DNA of 7,865 nt from Aquificaceae bacterium (GCA_026983685.1 JALSTO010000289.1:1-7865); one strand, 5' to 3'; shown: positions 1 to 5,751, counted from the stretch's first letter. Program-made: numbers and translations. The notes: a model not told the origin generated them from the letters alone.

Positions 1-49
1 GGAACATGAGGAGAAGGAGGGTATGGAAAGGGGTATGGGAGAAGACTGA
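1..49 (+). CDS. C-terminal tail of an unidentified upstream gene (partial)
   Basis: Read from base 2, this frame gives a short hydrophilic tail, EHEEKEGMERGMGED, ending at TGA 47-49, 15 bases before the next start codon. The Glu/Met/Gly-rich composition would suit the end of a small exported protein, for example a metal-binding or Spy/CpxP-like one, but the piece is far too short to assign. A second open frame (bases 3-68, ending in an ATGA overlap with the next start) is also possible; its Arg/Trp-rich translation looks less natural. An upstream gene in the same orientation would make the outer membrane protein gene an internal member of an operon. Confidence 0.35.
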   Translation, partial: EHEEKEGMERGMGED

Positions 50-64
50 ACGGTTAGGGGAAGT

Positions 65-826
65 ATGAGGAAAGGGATATGGGCTCTGATACCGCTTTTC
101 TCGGGGGTTTCCTTTGCCTTTGTTGACAGCGACCTTGACGGCGTAGAGGACTCTAAGGACAGGTGTCCAAACACTCCAATCCTTGAGCTGGTTGACAGGT
201 ACGGGTGCCCGATAAAGCACTACAGGGGCAAGTTCTACCTGCGCGTTGGGGGAGGCTTCCTCAAGGACGGGAACGAGAGCAGGACCTTTTCTCTCTTCTC
301 TCTGGCTTACTCCTACAGATATCTCTACCTATCTTTCAGTACGAGATACTACCTGAGCAGTACCAACTACGATCCGGGTATGGGAGACAGCTCCCTCTTT
401 GCAGGCTACTCCAGATTCTTTGGAGAGCATCTCTACATCCTTCCCGGCGTCAGGCTCGGAATACCGACAGGTGACAAGCAGTACAGTCAAAGCAGTCTGA
501 GTATCACACCCTCCGCACTCTTTGACTATATCTTTGATAGCTTTGACCTCTTTATGTACCTTGGATACAGCTTCAGAGGTGGCGGACTCAGGGATGGTTT
601 AAGCACCTCCTTCGGAGGTGGTTATGAGCTGACAAAGAAGCTCTACGCGAGCATTTCCTACGATCTGTCAGAATCTGCGGTCAGGAGCGGATCCAACAGC
701 TACCTTTCGCTCTTTCTTCTCTACGACATAAGCTCCAAGCTCTACACCACCCTGAGCTACAGCAAGGGACTGAACAGCTCTGCTACCGACCACAGCCTTT
801 CGGGGAGACTCGGGATAAGGTTCTGA
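65..826 (+). CDS. Outer membrane beta-barrel protein with N-terminal thrombospondin type 3 (calcium-binding) repeat
   Basis: This 253-residue protein begins with a Sec signal peptide (residues 1-18, basic MRK, hydrophobic core, cleavage likely after VSFA). Residues 21-38 form one TSP3-type repeat, DSDLDGVEDSKDRCPNTP, with regularly spaced Asp residues that bind calcium in this family. Cys34 and Cys48 (YGCP) match the disulfide pair usual in OmpA-type TSP3 linkers. From about residue 55 the chain alternates polar and aromatic/aliphatic residues with repeated Tyr/Phe/Gly and short turns, as in transmembrane beta strands. It ends in Phe (GRLGIRF), the usual signal for barrel assembly in the outer membrane. 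It could be a pore, a sensor or an anchor; the sequence does not say which. The ATG at 65 follows a GGGGA ribosome site, and only two bases separate its stop from the regulator's start, so it probably shares an operon with the two-component system. Confidence 0.75.
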   Translation: MRKGIWALIPLFSGVSFAFVDSDLDGVEDSKDRCPNTPILELVDRYGCPIKHYRGKFYLRVGGGFLKDGNESRTFSLFSLAYSYRYLYLSFSTRYYLSSTNYDPGMGDSSLFAGYSRFFGEHLYILPGVRLGIPTGDKQYSQSSLSITPSALFDYIFDSFDLFMYLGYSFRGGGLRDGLSTSFGGGYELTKKLYASISYDLSESAVRSGSNSYLSLFLLYDISSKLYTTLSYSKGLNSSATDHSLSGRLGIRF

Positions 827-828
827 GC

Positions 829-1455
829 ATGAGCGGAAGGATTCTGCTCGTTGAGGATGACAGGGTTCTTGCGGACAGCCTCAAAAAGTTCCTGGAGATT
901 AACGGCTTTGAGGTTGAGACAGCTTACAGCTTTGATGAGGCGATAGACCTTATGGAGCGGAAGGGCTTTGACCTTTACGTCCTTGACGTCAATCTCGGTG
1001 ATGGAGACGGCATAGAGCTTCTGGAATACCTGAGGCAATTCAAGGATGACACACCTACCATATTCATAAGCGCTCTTACAGATATCAGAACTATAACGAG
1101 GGGCTTTAACGCAGGTGCGGAGGACTACCTTAAAAAACCCTTTGACCCCGAGGAACTCGTGGTAAGGATAAAGGCAAGACTGAAAAAACAGGAAGAGGAG
1201 CTTAAGTACGGCGATATAACCTACCGCGAAGGAAGGTTCTTCAAGGGAGAGCAGGAGCTTGACCTCGGGGAGGTTCAGAGAAACATACTCCACAAACTTC
1301 TGAGGAACAGGGGCAGAGTTGTAACAAAGGAAGAGCTATACGATTACATGCTCAACCCCTCTCCCCTTGCACTCAGGGTAATGATAAATAAGCTTAAGAA
1401 GAAGACAGGTATTGAGATAAAGTCCGTTCGCGGGCTGGGGTATACAGTTGATTGA
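829..1455 (+). CDS. OmpR/PhoB-family two-component response regulator
   Basis: This is a 208-residue cytoplasmic transcription factor. Residues 4-117 form a receiver domain with the acidic pair Asp10/Asp11, phosphoacceptor Asp53 (in YVLDVN), switch Ser81, Tyr100 in the AEDYLKKPF segment and the conserved Lys103 before Pro104. Residues 126-208 form a compact winged-helix DNA-binding domain with the recognition-helix region ALRVMINKLKKK and the typical C-terminal hairpin motif SVRGLGYTV. Members of this family bind as dimers to direct repeats with about 10-11 bases between half-site starts. Such repeats occur upstream of the oxidase and lipoprotein genes downstream (2485 and 4071), so these are its likely targets; this is inference. 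The gene starts two bases after the barrel gene's stop and overlaps the kinase gene by eight bases. Confidence 0.93.
   Translation: MSGRILLVEDDRVLADSLKKFLEINGFEVETAYSFDEAIDLMERKGFDLYVLDVNLGDGDGIELLEYLRQFKDDTPTIFISALTDIRTITRGFNAGAEDYLKKPFDPEELVVRIKARLKKQEEELKYGDITYREGRFFKGEQELDLGEVQRNILHKLLRNRGRVVTKEELYDYMLNPSPLALRVMINKLKKKTGIEIKSVRGLGYTVD
1437..1450 (+). promoter_or_regulatory. Ribosome site and TTG start of the histidine kinase
   Basis: GGGG at 1437-1440 lies seven bases before TTG 1448-1450. The start lies inside the last codons of the response regulator, with the regulator's TGA at 1453-1455. The next in-frame ATG (1526) has no purine-rich site and would cut the first transmembrane helix in half, so the TTG start is preferred. 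The overlap suggests translational coupling of regulator and kinase. Confidence 0.6.
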
Positions 1456-2500
1456 TAAACTGCTTCTGGGAACTTCCCACGAGAGAGAATCACTCCGAAA
1501 AGCCTTCCTTCTCTTCTTTCTCACAATGGAGCTGTTCATCACCCTTCTGGCAGTCCTCATGTTCCGTATGTCCTGGGCGGACTTGAAGAACAGAGTCTTC
1601 CTTGAGCTGAAGAACTACAGCTACACCTTTGAGGACAACAGGTTTCAGATAGAAGTGGTGCCAAGAGATGACAACTCAAGGGTTTACGAACTCTTTGAAG
1701 ACGAAAAGGGGCTTTACATACTCGTTCCAGTTCCGGTTACTCAGAAAGACCTGCTCAAGATAATCTATCCGCGGGAGTTACTGCTCTCGGACAGGAATAA
1801 TATTCTTATCAAAATCACCGCCCTTTGGGCAGTCTCTTCTACCATCGCCATAGTGCTCTCCTTACTCTTTTCCCTGTATGCTTTAAAGCCACTAAGGGAA
1901 GCACTGAACATGATAGAGGAGGTAACCAAGGATATAATCCACGACCTGAACACCCCCTTGATGAGCCTTAAGGTAAACCTCAAGATACTCAAGAGCAGAT
2001 ACAAGGATGAGGAGATAGAGAGAGCGGAGCTTGCCCTAAGACAGATTCAGTCTCTAAGAGAGAACCTAAGACCTCTGGAATCAAAAGCGGAGCTTAAGCT
2101 TGAGGATGTTGACCTACGTGAGATTATCTCCTCGGAGCTTGAGAGTCTTAAGAAGATATATCCGGAGACGAGGGTAAGGGAAGACCTGCAGGAGGTAACA
2201 GTTAAGGCAGACAGGCAAGCAGTTCTTAGGGTGGTTAGCAACCTTTTGGAGAATGCATTTAAACATAATCTCAGGGGGGGATGGGTTCGGGTTGAACTCT
2301 GGAAGGGAGGGCTAAGGATAGAAAACCCCTCTAAACCCGTGGAGAACCCAAACAGGCTCTTTGACAGGTATTACAAGGAGTCCCAGAGGGGTTTGGGTCT
2401 GGGTCTTGCAATAGTTAAAAAGCTATGTGAGGAACTCGGTTGGCAGGTGAGAGCTGAGTATAAAGGTGGTCTATTCATAGTTGAGGTAACCTTTAGGTAA
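1448..2500 (+). CDS. Membrane sensor histidine kinase, partner of the adjacent response regulator
   Basis: This is a 350-residue kinase. Transmembrane helix 1 is about residues 18-40, followed by a small predicted extracytoplasmic sensor region (about 42-116) that is charged and has no recognised fold. Transmembrane helix 2 is about 119-146. The second helix runs directly into the dimerisation helix with no room for a HAMP domain. The H-box is HDLNTP with phosphoacceptor His165. The ATPase domain shows the N-box NLLENAFKHN (265-274), the F-box RLFDRYYK (303-310) and the glycine-rich G2 box RGLGLGLAIVKKL (314-326). The usual DxGxG G1 box is replaced by ENPSKPV (292-298), resembling the N-P-G-x-P variants of other kinases, so activity is still likely. 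It should phosphorylate Asp53 of the neighbouring regulator. The stimulus cannot be read from sequence; the oxidase downstream hints at copper or another envelope metal. Confidence 0.92.
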   Translation: MIDKLLLGTSHERESLRKAFLLFFLTMELFITLLAVLMFRMSWADLKNRVFLELKNYSYTFEDNRFQIEVVPRDDNSRVYELFEDEKGLYILVPVPVTQKDLLKIIYPRELLLSDRNNILIKITALWAVSSTIAIVLSLLFSLYALKPLREALNMIEEVTKDIIHDLNTPLMSLKVNLKILKSRYKDEEIERAELALRQIQSLRENLRPLESKAELKLEDVDLREIISSELESLKKIYPETRVREDLQEVTVKADRQAVLRVVSNLLENAFKHNLRGGWVRVELWKGGLRIENPSKPVENPNRLFDRYYKESQRGLGLGLAIVKKLCEELGWQVRAEYKGGLFIVEVTFR

Positions 2501-2517
2501 TACTCACTAACTATAAT
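2485..2517 (+). promoter_or_regulatory. Predicted regulator-dependent promoter of the multicopper oxidase gene
   Basis: GGTAAC (2485-2490) and GGTAAT (2496-2501) are direct repeats whose starts lie 11 bases apart. After a 10-base gap comes a perfect TATAAT (2512-2517). No good -35 hexamer stands 16-18 bases upstream; the repeats occupy that position, as in PhoB/OmpR-activated promoters. The left part overlaps the last codons of the kinase gene. Transcription would start near 2524, giving a leader of about 26 bases with a strong ribosome site. The same arrangement recurs at 4071-4103. Binding by the neighbouring regulator is inferred. Confidence 0.6.
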
Positions 2518-2537
2518 CTTTCAGGAAACACTCAAGC

Positions 2538-2545
2538 GGAGGTGA
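2538..2545 (+). promoter_or_regulatory. Strong ribosome binding site for the multicopper oxidase
   Basis: GGAGGTGA is an almost complete anti-16S match, four bases from the ATG at 2550. It fixes the start and fits the twin-arginine signal at the extreme N terminus. Confidence 0.75.
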
Positions 2546-2549
2546 AGAA

Positions 2550-4070
2550 ATGAACAGAAGGGATTTCATAAAGTTTGCGGGAATGAGTGCGGGACTGATA
2601 TACACAGGAGCCTGGCTCTCCGCCTGCGGTGGCGGAGGCGGTGGAGGTAATGGCGTTGTAAAGAACCCCCTCTATATTCCTTCAGACAGCGGACTTCTTG
2701 GGTATCTAAGACCCTCGGGTGGGTTCACGCTAACAGGTCAGACCTCTTACCACGAAATATTCCCCGGAAAGTCCACAAAGATGCTAACCTACCAGACGAG
2801 TGTTAACGGAAAGTCCTACATAAACCCCATAATAGTCCTGAGAAATGGTGATAACTTTGATGTTAACTTTGAGAACAAGCTCGGTGAGAAGTCTATAATC
2901 CACTGGCATGGCTTCAGAGCGGACTGGCAGGCGGACGGGCATCCTTCTTACGCTGTAGCCGATGGAAACACCTACAGCTATCCTACCATCAAGATAATTG
3001 ACCGCTCGGGGACTTACTTTTACCACCCTCACCCCCACGGAAGGACGGGCTATCAGGTCTATATGGGACTTGCGGGGATGATAATAATTGAGGACACAGA
3101 TGAGGACAACCTGAGAAATGCTCTTGACCTTCAGCTGGGAGTTACGGACGTTCCCCTGATAATTCAGGACAAGACCTTTGACTCTAACGGACAGCTTGTT
3201 TACAACCCGATAGGTATGAACGGGAACATGGGCTTCTGGGGTGAGCAGGTGCTGGTCAACCTCACTCCGAACCCCTACATGGACGTTGAGAGGAGAATCT
3301 ACCGCTTCAGGCTCCTGAACGGCTCAAACGCAAGACCCTACAGGCTATCACTCCTGAGAGGCTCTCAGAATATGAGGTTCTGGGTAATAGGAGTTGAGGG
3401 CGTACTCCTGAGCGCTCCACAGCAGGTAACGGAAATTCTCATAGCGCCGGGTGAGAGAATAGACATCCTTATAGATTTCAGGGACGCAAACGTTGGAGAT
3501 GTTCTCAGGCTATACAGCGGACAGCACAACCTCGTAGGAATGCAGGGCGGAGGAATGGGCGGTTCCAACCTCATAAACAGGGAGTTTGAGGTCTTAGAGT
3601 TCAGGGTTGTGAGAGACAGCACCTACGACAGGCGGATACCGACTACGCTTTCAAGCATCAGTGCGATAGATACTACGAATGCAACCCAGCTTAGCCTACC
3701 CCTAGGTGCTTCAAACGGGCAGTTCACCATAGATGGAAAGGTATGGGACAACAATAATGCTCTTGCGGACTACGGATACAACTTCAACAACGGCGATATC
3801 GTAAAGATAACCTTCACCAACAACACGGGAATGTATCACCCCATACACCTTCACGGCTTCCAGTTTCAGGTCTTGAGCAGGTCTTCGGGAAGTTTAAGGG
3901 CGACGGACAAGGGCTGGAAGGACACGGTGATAGTGGGACCCCATGAAACAGTAACGATAGCGGTGGACATGAGCCACTCCTTTACTCAGGAGCAGGTTTA
4001 TCTCCTTCACTGCCACATTCTTGAGCACCACGATGCGGGCATGATGGTCAACTACAGAGTCAGTGCGTAG
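2550..4070 (+). CDS. Tat-exported, probably lipid-anchored multicopper oxidase (CueO/SufI/McoA type)
   Basis: The product (506 residues) is a laccase-like oxidase that in this family oxidises Cu(I), Fe(II) or phenolic donors and reduces oxygen to water outside the cytoplasm. The N terminus has a twin-arginine motif (N-R-R-D-F-I-K, residues 2-8) and a hydrophobic stretch ending in a lipobox, LSAC, with Cys26, followed by a poly-Gly linker. It is therefore probably folded and loaded before Tat export and then lipid-anchored. All four copper-binding motifs are present: HWHG (His118, His120), HPHPHG (His159, His161), HPIHLHG (His430, His433, His435) and HCHILEHHDAGMM (His487, Cys488, His489, His493, axial Met498). 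These include both type 1 ligands and the trinuclear site, so the enzyme should be active, unlike SufI/FtsP, which lost its coppers. Three cupredoxin domains fit the length. It lacks the long Met-rich insert of E. coli CueO; only a short GMQGGGMGG loop (330-338) is seen. A role in copper tolerance is likely but inferred. Confidence 0.93.
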   Translation: MNRRDFIKFAGMSAGLIYTGAWLSACGGGGGGGNGVVKNPLYIPSDSGLLGYLRPSGGFTLTGQTSYHEIFPGKSTKMLTYQTSVNGKSYINPIIVLRNGDNFDVNFENKLGEKSIIHWHGFRADWQADGHPSYAVADGNTYSYPTIKIIDRSGTYFYHPHPHGRTGYQVYMGLAGMIIIEDTDEDNLRNALDLQLGVTDVPLIIQDKTFDSNGQLVYNPIGMNGNMGFWGEQVLVNLTPNPYMDVERRIYRFRLLNGSNARPYRLSLLRGSQNMRFWVIGVEGVLLSAPQQVTEILIAPGERIDILIDFRDANVGDVLRLYSGQHNLVGMQGGGMGGSNLINREFEVLEFRVVRDSTYDRRIPTTLSSISAIDTTNATQLSLPLGASNGQFTIDGKVWDNNNALADYGYNFNNGDIVKITFTNNTGMYHPIHLHGFQFQVLSRSSGSLRATDKGWKDTVIVGPHETVTIAVDMSHSFTQEQVYLLHCHILEHHDAGMMVNYRVSA

Positions 4071-4103
4071 GGTAACGGAGAGGTAACCTTGGGTTGTTAT
4101 CTT
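4071..4103 (+). promoter_or_regulatory. Predicted regulator-dependent promoter of the lipoprotein gene
   Basis: GGTAAC occurs at 4071-4076 and again at 4082-4087, an 11-base period, starting right after the oxidase stop codon. A 10-base gap follows, then TATCTT (4098-4103), a four-of-six match to TATAAT. There is no convincing -35. Repeat period and gap are identical to those upstream of the oxidase. The predicted transcript start is near 4110, with a leader of about 32 bases. The weaker -10 hexamer suggests lower basal expression than the oxidase promoter. Confidence 0.5.
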
Positions 4104-4128
4104 GTATCTGAGCTAAAAAAGGAAAAAA

Positions 4129-4134
4129 GGAGGT
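4129..4134 (+). promoter_or_regulatory. Ribosome binding site for the lipoprotein gene
   Basis: GGAGGT stands seven bases before ATG 4142, inside an A/G-rich leader. It supports the chosen start, which places a signal peptide at the N terminus. Confidence 0.7.
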
Positions 4135-4141
4135 AAGAGCG

Positions 4142-5272
4142 ATGAAAGAGAGACTTCTATTAATGGGCGCGATTCTCGGGGTAGGTATTCTTGCATACAG
4201 CTGTGGTGGAGGCAGTGGAACTTCAACAACACCCGTAGCCCTCTACTTTACGGACGATGCAAGTATTTATCCAGTTGTAGAGATCACCTATTACGAGGTC
4301 AATCTGTGTCAGGACCCAGCATGTACGAATAAAGTGAATCTCTTCAGTGACCAGAACGGCGTTACCGTGGACCTGACTAACCTTAACGGCGTTCTTCAGT
4401 ACATAGGAAGTGCGAACGTTCCTGAGGGTAGCTACCCGAGGCTGGAGGTCATACTCGCTCGGGATGCAACCATATGTGATAACTCCGGGAATTGTTACAA
4501 TGCTGTGTTTACGGAGATGGATGAAAAACCAACGAGGCCTAATGTTGTCAACTGCCCTGCCGGTCTGACTGACCAGAACGGAAACCAGCTCTGCTACATA
4601 AGGTTCAATGGCGTAATAAACCCAACAGCGTCAAGCAAGCTCGTTCTTGACTTTAACCTGAAGGACTTTGAGGTGAATACAAATACCACACCCTGGCAGA
4701 TTGAGGAGGTAAAGGTATCACCGATAACACCCTCCGGAGAACACAGGTATGAGATGTATGCGGTACTTCAGTCAGTTGATACCACCAACAGCAGTATAAG
4801 TGTTGATTGGAACGGAAACACCTTTGATATAGCCGTGAATGGCGATACCAAGTGTGAGATAGCTGACACCTACTACTACGGGCAGGACTGCCTGAATCAA
4901 CTCCCGTCAAATATCTGCTTGGAGATAAAGGTTGACAAGGACCCTGCAACATCAACAGACCTGACAGCGGTTGAGATAGAGACAAAGAGCTCCAAGAAGT
5001 GCGGAATGGCAAGCGGGGATGACAGCTACGAGGGAAATGCAGTTGAGGTCAAGGGTATGGTCAGCGGTACAGATACCAACAACAGCACCCTTACACTCCA
5101 GTACGGAATGAACGATACGCGTGATATAACTATTACAGATTCTACCCTCTGCGAGTATGAAGGAACCTACTACTCAGGGGCTGACTGCCTGAACAACCTT
5201 CAGACAGGATGGATGGTTGAGGTGAAGGTAAAAGCAAACAATGAAGCCATAAAGATTGAGAAGGAGAGCTGA
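4142..5272 (+). CDS. Cysteine-rich lipoprotein with DUF4382-like domain and two DUF5666-like repeats
   Basis: The 376-residue product has a lipoprotein signal: basic KER, a hydrophobic core and a lipobox ending at Cys21 (ILAYSC), followed by a Gly/Ser/Thr linker. Residues 31 to about 195 resemble DUF4382 (VALYFTD near the start, then VDLTNLNG and PEGSYPRLEVIL). Two related C-terminal modules, 203-264 and 301-363, resemble DUF5666 beta repeats. The protein has twelve cysteines besides the lipid-bearing one. Many are closely spaced (56/61, 112/118, 138/151, 238/250, 337/349), suggesting disulfides or a metal-binding role in an envelope protein of a thermophile. The function of these families is not established. 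Its own predicted promoter, matching that of the oxidase, points to co-regulation, for example as an accessory or metal-binding partner; this is inference. The family assignments rest on motif recognition only. Confidence 0.75.
   Translation: MKERLLLMGAILGVGILAYSCGGGSGTSTTPVALYFTDDASIYPVVEITYYEVNLCQDPACTNKVNLFSDQNGVTVDLTNLNGVLQYIGSANVPEGSYPRLEVILARDATICDNSGNCYNAVFTEMDEKPTRPNVVNCPAGLTDQNGNQLCYIRFNGVINPTASSKLVLDFNLKDFEVNTNTTPWQIEEVKVSPITPSGEHRYEMYAVLQSVDTTNSSISVDWNGNTFDIAVNGDTKCEIADTYYYGQDCLNQLPSNICLEIKVDKDPATSTDLTAVEIETKSSKKCGMASGDDSYEGNAVEVKGMVSGTDTNNSTLTLQYGMNDTRDITITDSTLCEYEGTYYSGADCLNNLQTGWMVEVKVKANNEAIKIEKES
4748..4933 (+). repeat. Intragenic protein repeat, copy A (residues 203-264 of the lipoprotein)
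   Basis: Copy A carries VDTTNSSIS, then TKCEIADTYYYGQDCLNQL, then LEIKV. It aligns with copy B (5042-5230) with a single-residue indel. Cys238 and Cys250 are 12 residues apart, exactly as in copy B. Cys259 is found only in this copy. Confidence 0.7.
5042..5230 (+). repeat. Intragenic protein repeat, copy B (residues 301-363 of the lipoprotein)
   Basis: Copy B carries TDTNNSTLT, then TLCEYEGTYYSGADCLNNL, then VEVKV. Shared with copy A are C-E-x3-T-Y-Y-x-G-x-D-C-L-N-x-L and the 14-residue spacing from the second Cys to the last Val of the repeat. The two copies have diverged well beyond a recent DNA duplication. Confidence 0.7.
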
Positions 5273-5279
5273 AAGACCG

Positions 5280-5333
5280 CATCTACCCCCTCCCTTTCCT
5301 CTTCCCCCTTTTTCTTTTTTATAATCTTCTCAT
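5280..5333 (+). terminator. G-free pyrimidine tract, candidate Rho-dependent termination region
   Basis: There is no G on the + strand for 54 bases; the first part is C/T-rich and ends in T-runs. It starts right after the lipoprotein stop. I see no GC-rich hairpin that would make an intrinsic terminator. C-rich, G-poor, unstructured RNA is what Rho factor loads onto, so this may end the envelope cluster. The same tract contains the promoter of the next gene. Confidence 0.35.
5320..5325 (+). promoter_or_regulatory. Predicted -10 element of the JAMM protease gene, possibly leaderless
   Basis: A perfect TATAAT ends six bases before the ATG at 5332. Transcription normally starts about seven bases after the hexamer, which falls on or next to that ATG. 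No ribosome site exists upstream of the ATG because the tract has no G. The -35 region (about 5295-5302) is a poor match. Confidence 0.45.
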
Positions 5334-5751
5334 GCTCAGGATAAGGAAGAGAGCCTTGGACAAGATACTCGCTCAGGCGGAGAAGGATTACCCCTACGAG
5401 ACCTGCGGGCTTCTTCTCGGGAAAACAGAAGGCGGTGTGAGAACCGTATTCGGAGCCTACGAGACACCCAATGCAAACCCCGACCGAAAGAACGACCGAT
5501 ATGAGATAGACCCAAAGGACTACATGAAGGCGGAGGACAAGGCAAGGGAGTTCGGACTTGAGATAGTTGGCGTTTACCACTCCCACCCAGATCACCCTGA
5601 CAGACCCTCTCAGTTTGACGAGGAGAGAGCCTTTGAGGGCTTTTCCTACATAATAGTCTCAGTTCAGAAGGGTAAGTGGGCATCTTACAGAAGCTGGGAG
5701 CTCGTTGACGGTAAGTTCAGAGAGGAAGAGATACAGGTCTTCGGAATGTGA
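5332..5751 (+). CDS. JAMM/MPN+ (Mov34, M67) zinc metalloprotease
   Basis: This 139-residue, single-domain cytoplasmic protein has the complete JAMM zinc-protease signature: Glu23 in YPYETCGLLLG, then His83-Ser84-His85 with Pro86, seven residues to Ser93, and Asp96 (RPSQFDEERA). Such bacterial stand-alone enzymes cleave after the C-terminal Gly-Gly of small ubiquitin-like sulfur carriers (as Mec does with CysO) or related conjugates. No carrier gene is visible in this window, so the substrate is unknown. The start at 5332 is chosen because MLRIRKRALDKIL matches the usual N-terminal strand and helix of the family. A TTG at 5356 has a better ribosome-like site (AGGAAG) but would remove that strand. 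Its stop overlaps the next gene's ATG by one base (TGATG), so the glycosylase is probably translated by coupling. Confidence 0.88.
   Translation: MLRIRKRALDKILAQAEKDYPYETCGLLLGKTEGGVRTVFGAYETPNANPDRKNDRYEIDPKDYMKAEDKAREFGLEIVGVYHSHPDHPDRPSQFDEERAFEGFSYIIVSVQKGKWASYRSWELVDGKFREEEIQVFGM

Noticed and set aside
19..38. Repeated GGGTATGG with a 12-base period as an operator for the barrel gene
   Set aside because: It differs from the GGTAAY repeats, has no -10 at a suitable distance, and is explained by repeated Gly-Met codons in the upstream partial gene.
3..68. Open frame ending in an ATGA overlap with the barrel gene
   Set aside because: The overlap is attractive, but the Arg/Trp-rich translation is less protein-like than the Glu/Met/Gly tail in the neighbouring frame; too short to decide firmly.
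757..1293. Long minus-strand open frame (178 residues) opposite the response regulator
   Set aside because: It is exactly antisense to a regulator whose motifs are all intact, has no ribosome site, and its translation shows no domain or signal.
1526..1528. ATG as alternative start of the histidine kinase
   Set aside because: No ribosome site, and it would begin inside the first transmembrane helix; TTG 1448 has a site and couples to the regulator.
1922..1930. GGTAACC inside the kinase gene (and similar single words at about 2195 and 3424) as further regulator sites
   Set aside because: These are single copies within coding sequence, often from Glu-Val-Thr codons, without an 11-base partner or -10.
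4080..4103. Possible RNA hairpin (AGGTAAC paired with GTTATCT, 8-base loop) after the oxidase stop
   Set aside because: The stem is AT-rich with a G-U pair and no T-run follows, so it is a poor terminator; the same bases are better explained as half-site plus -10.
4653..5012. Minus-strand open frame of 119 residues opposite the lipoprotein gene
   Set aside because: Ser/Pro/Arg-rich, low-complexity translation typical of the antisense of Thr/Asp/Gly-rich coding sequence; the + strand protein is well supported.
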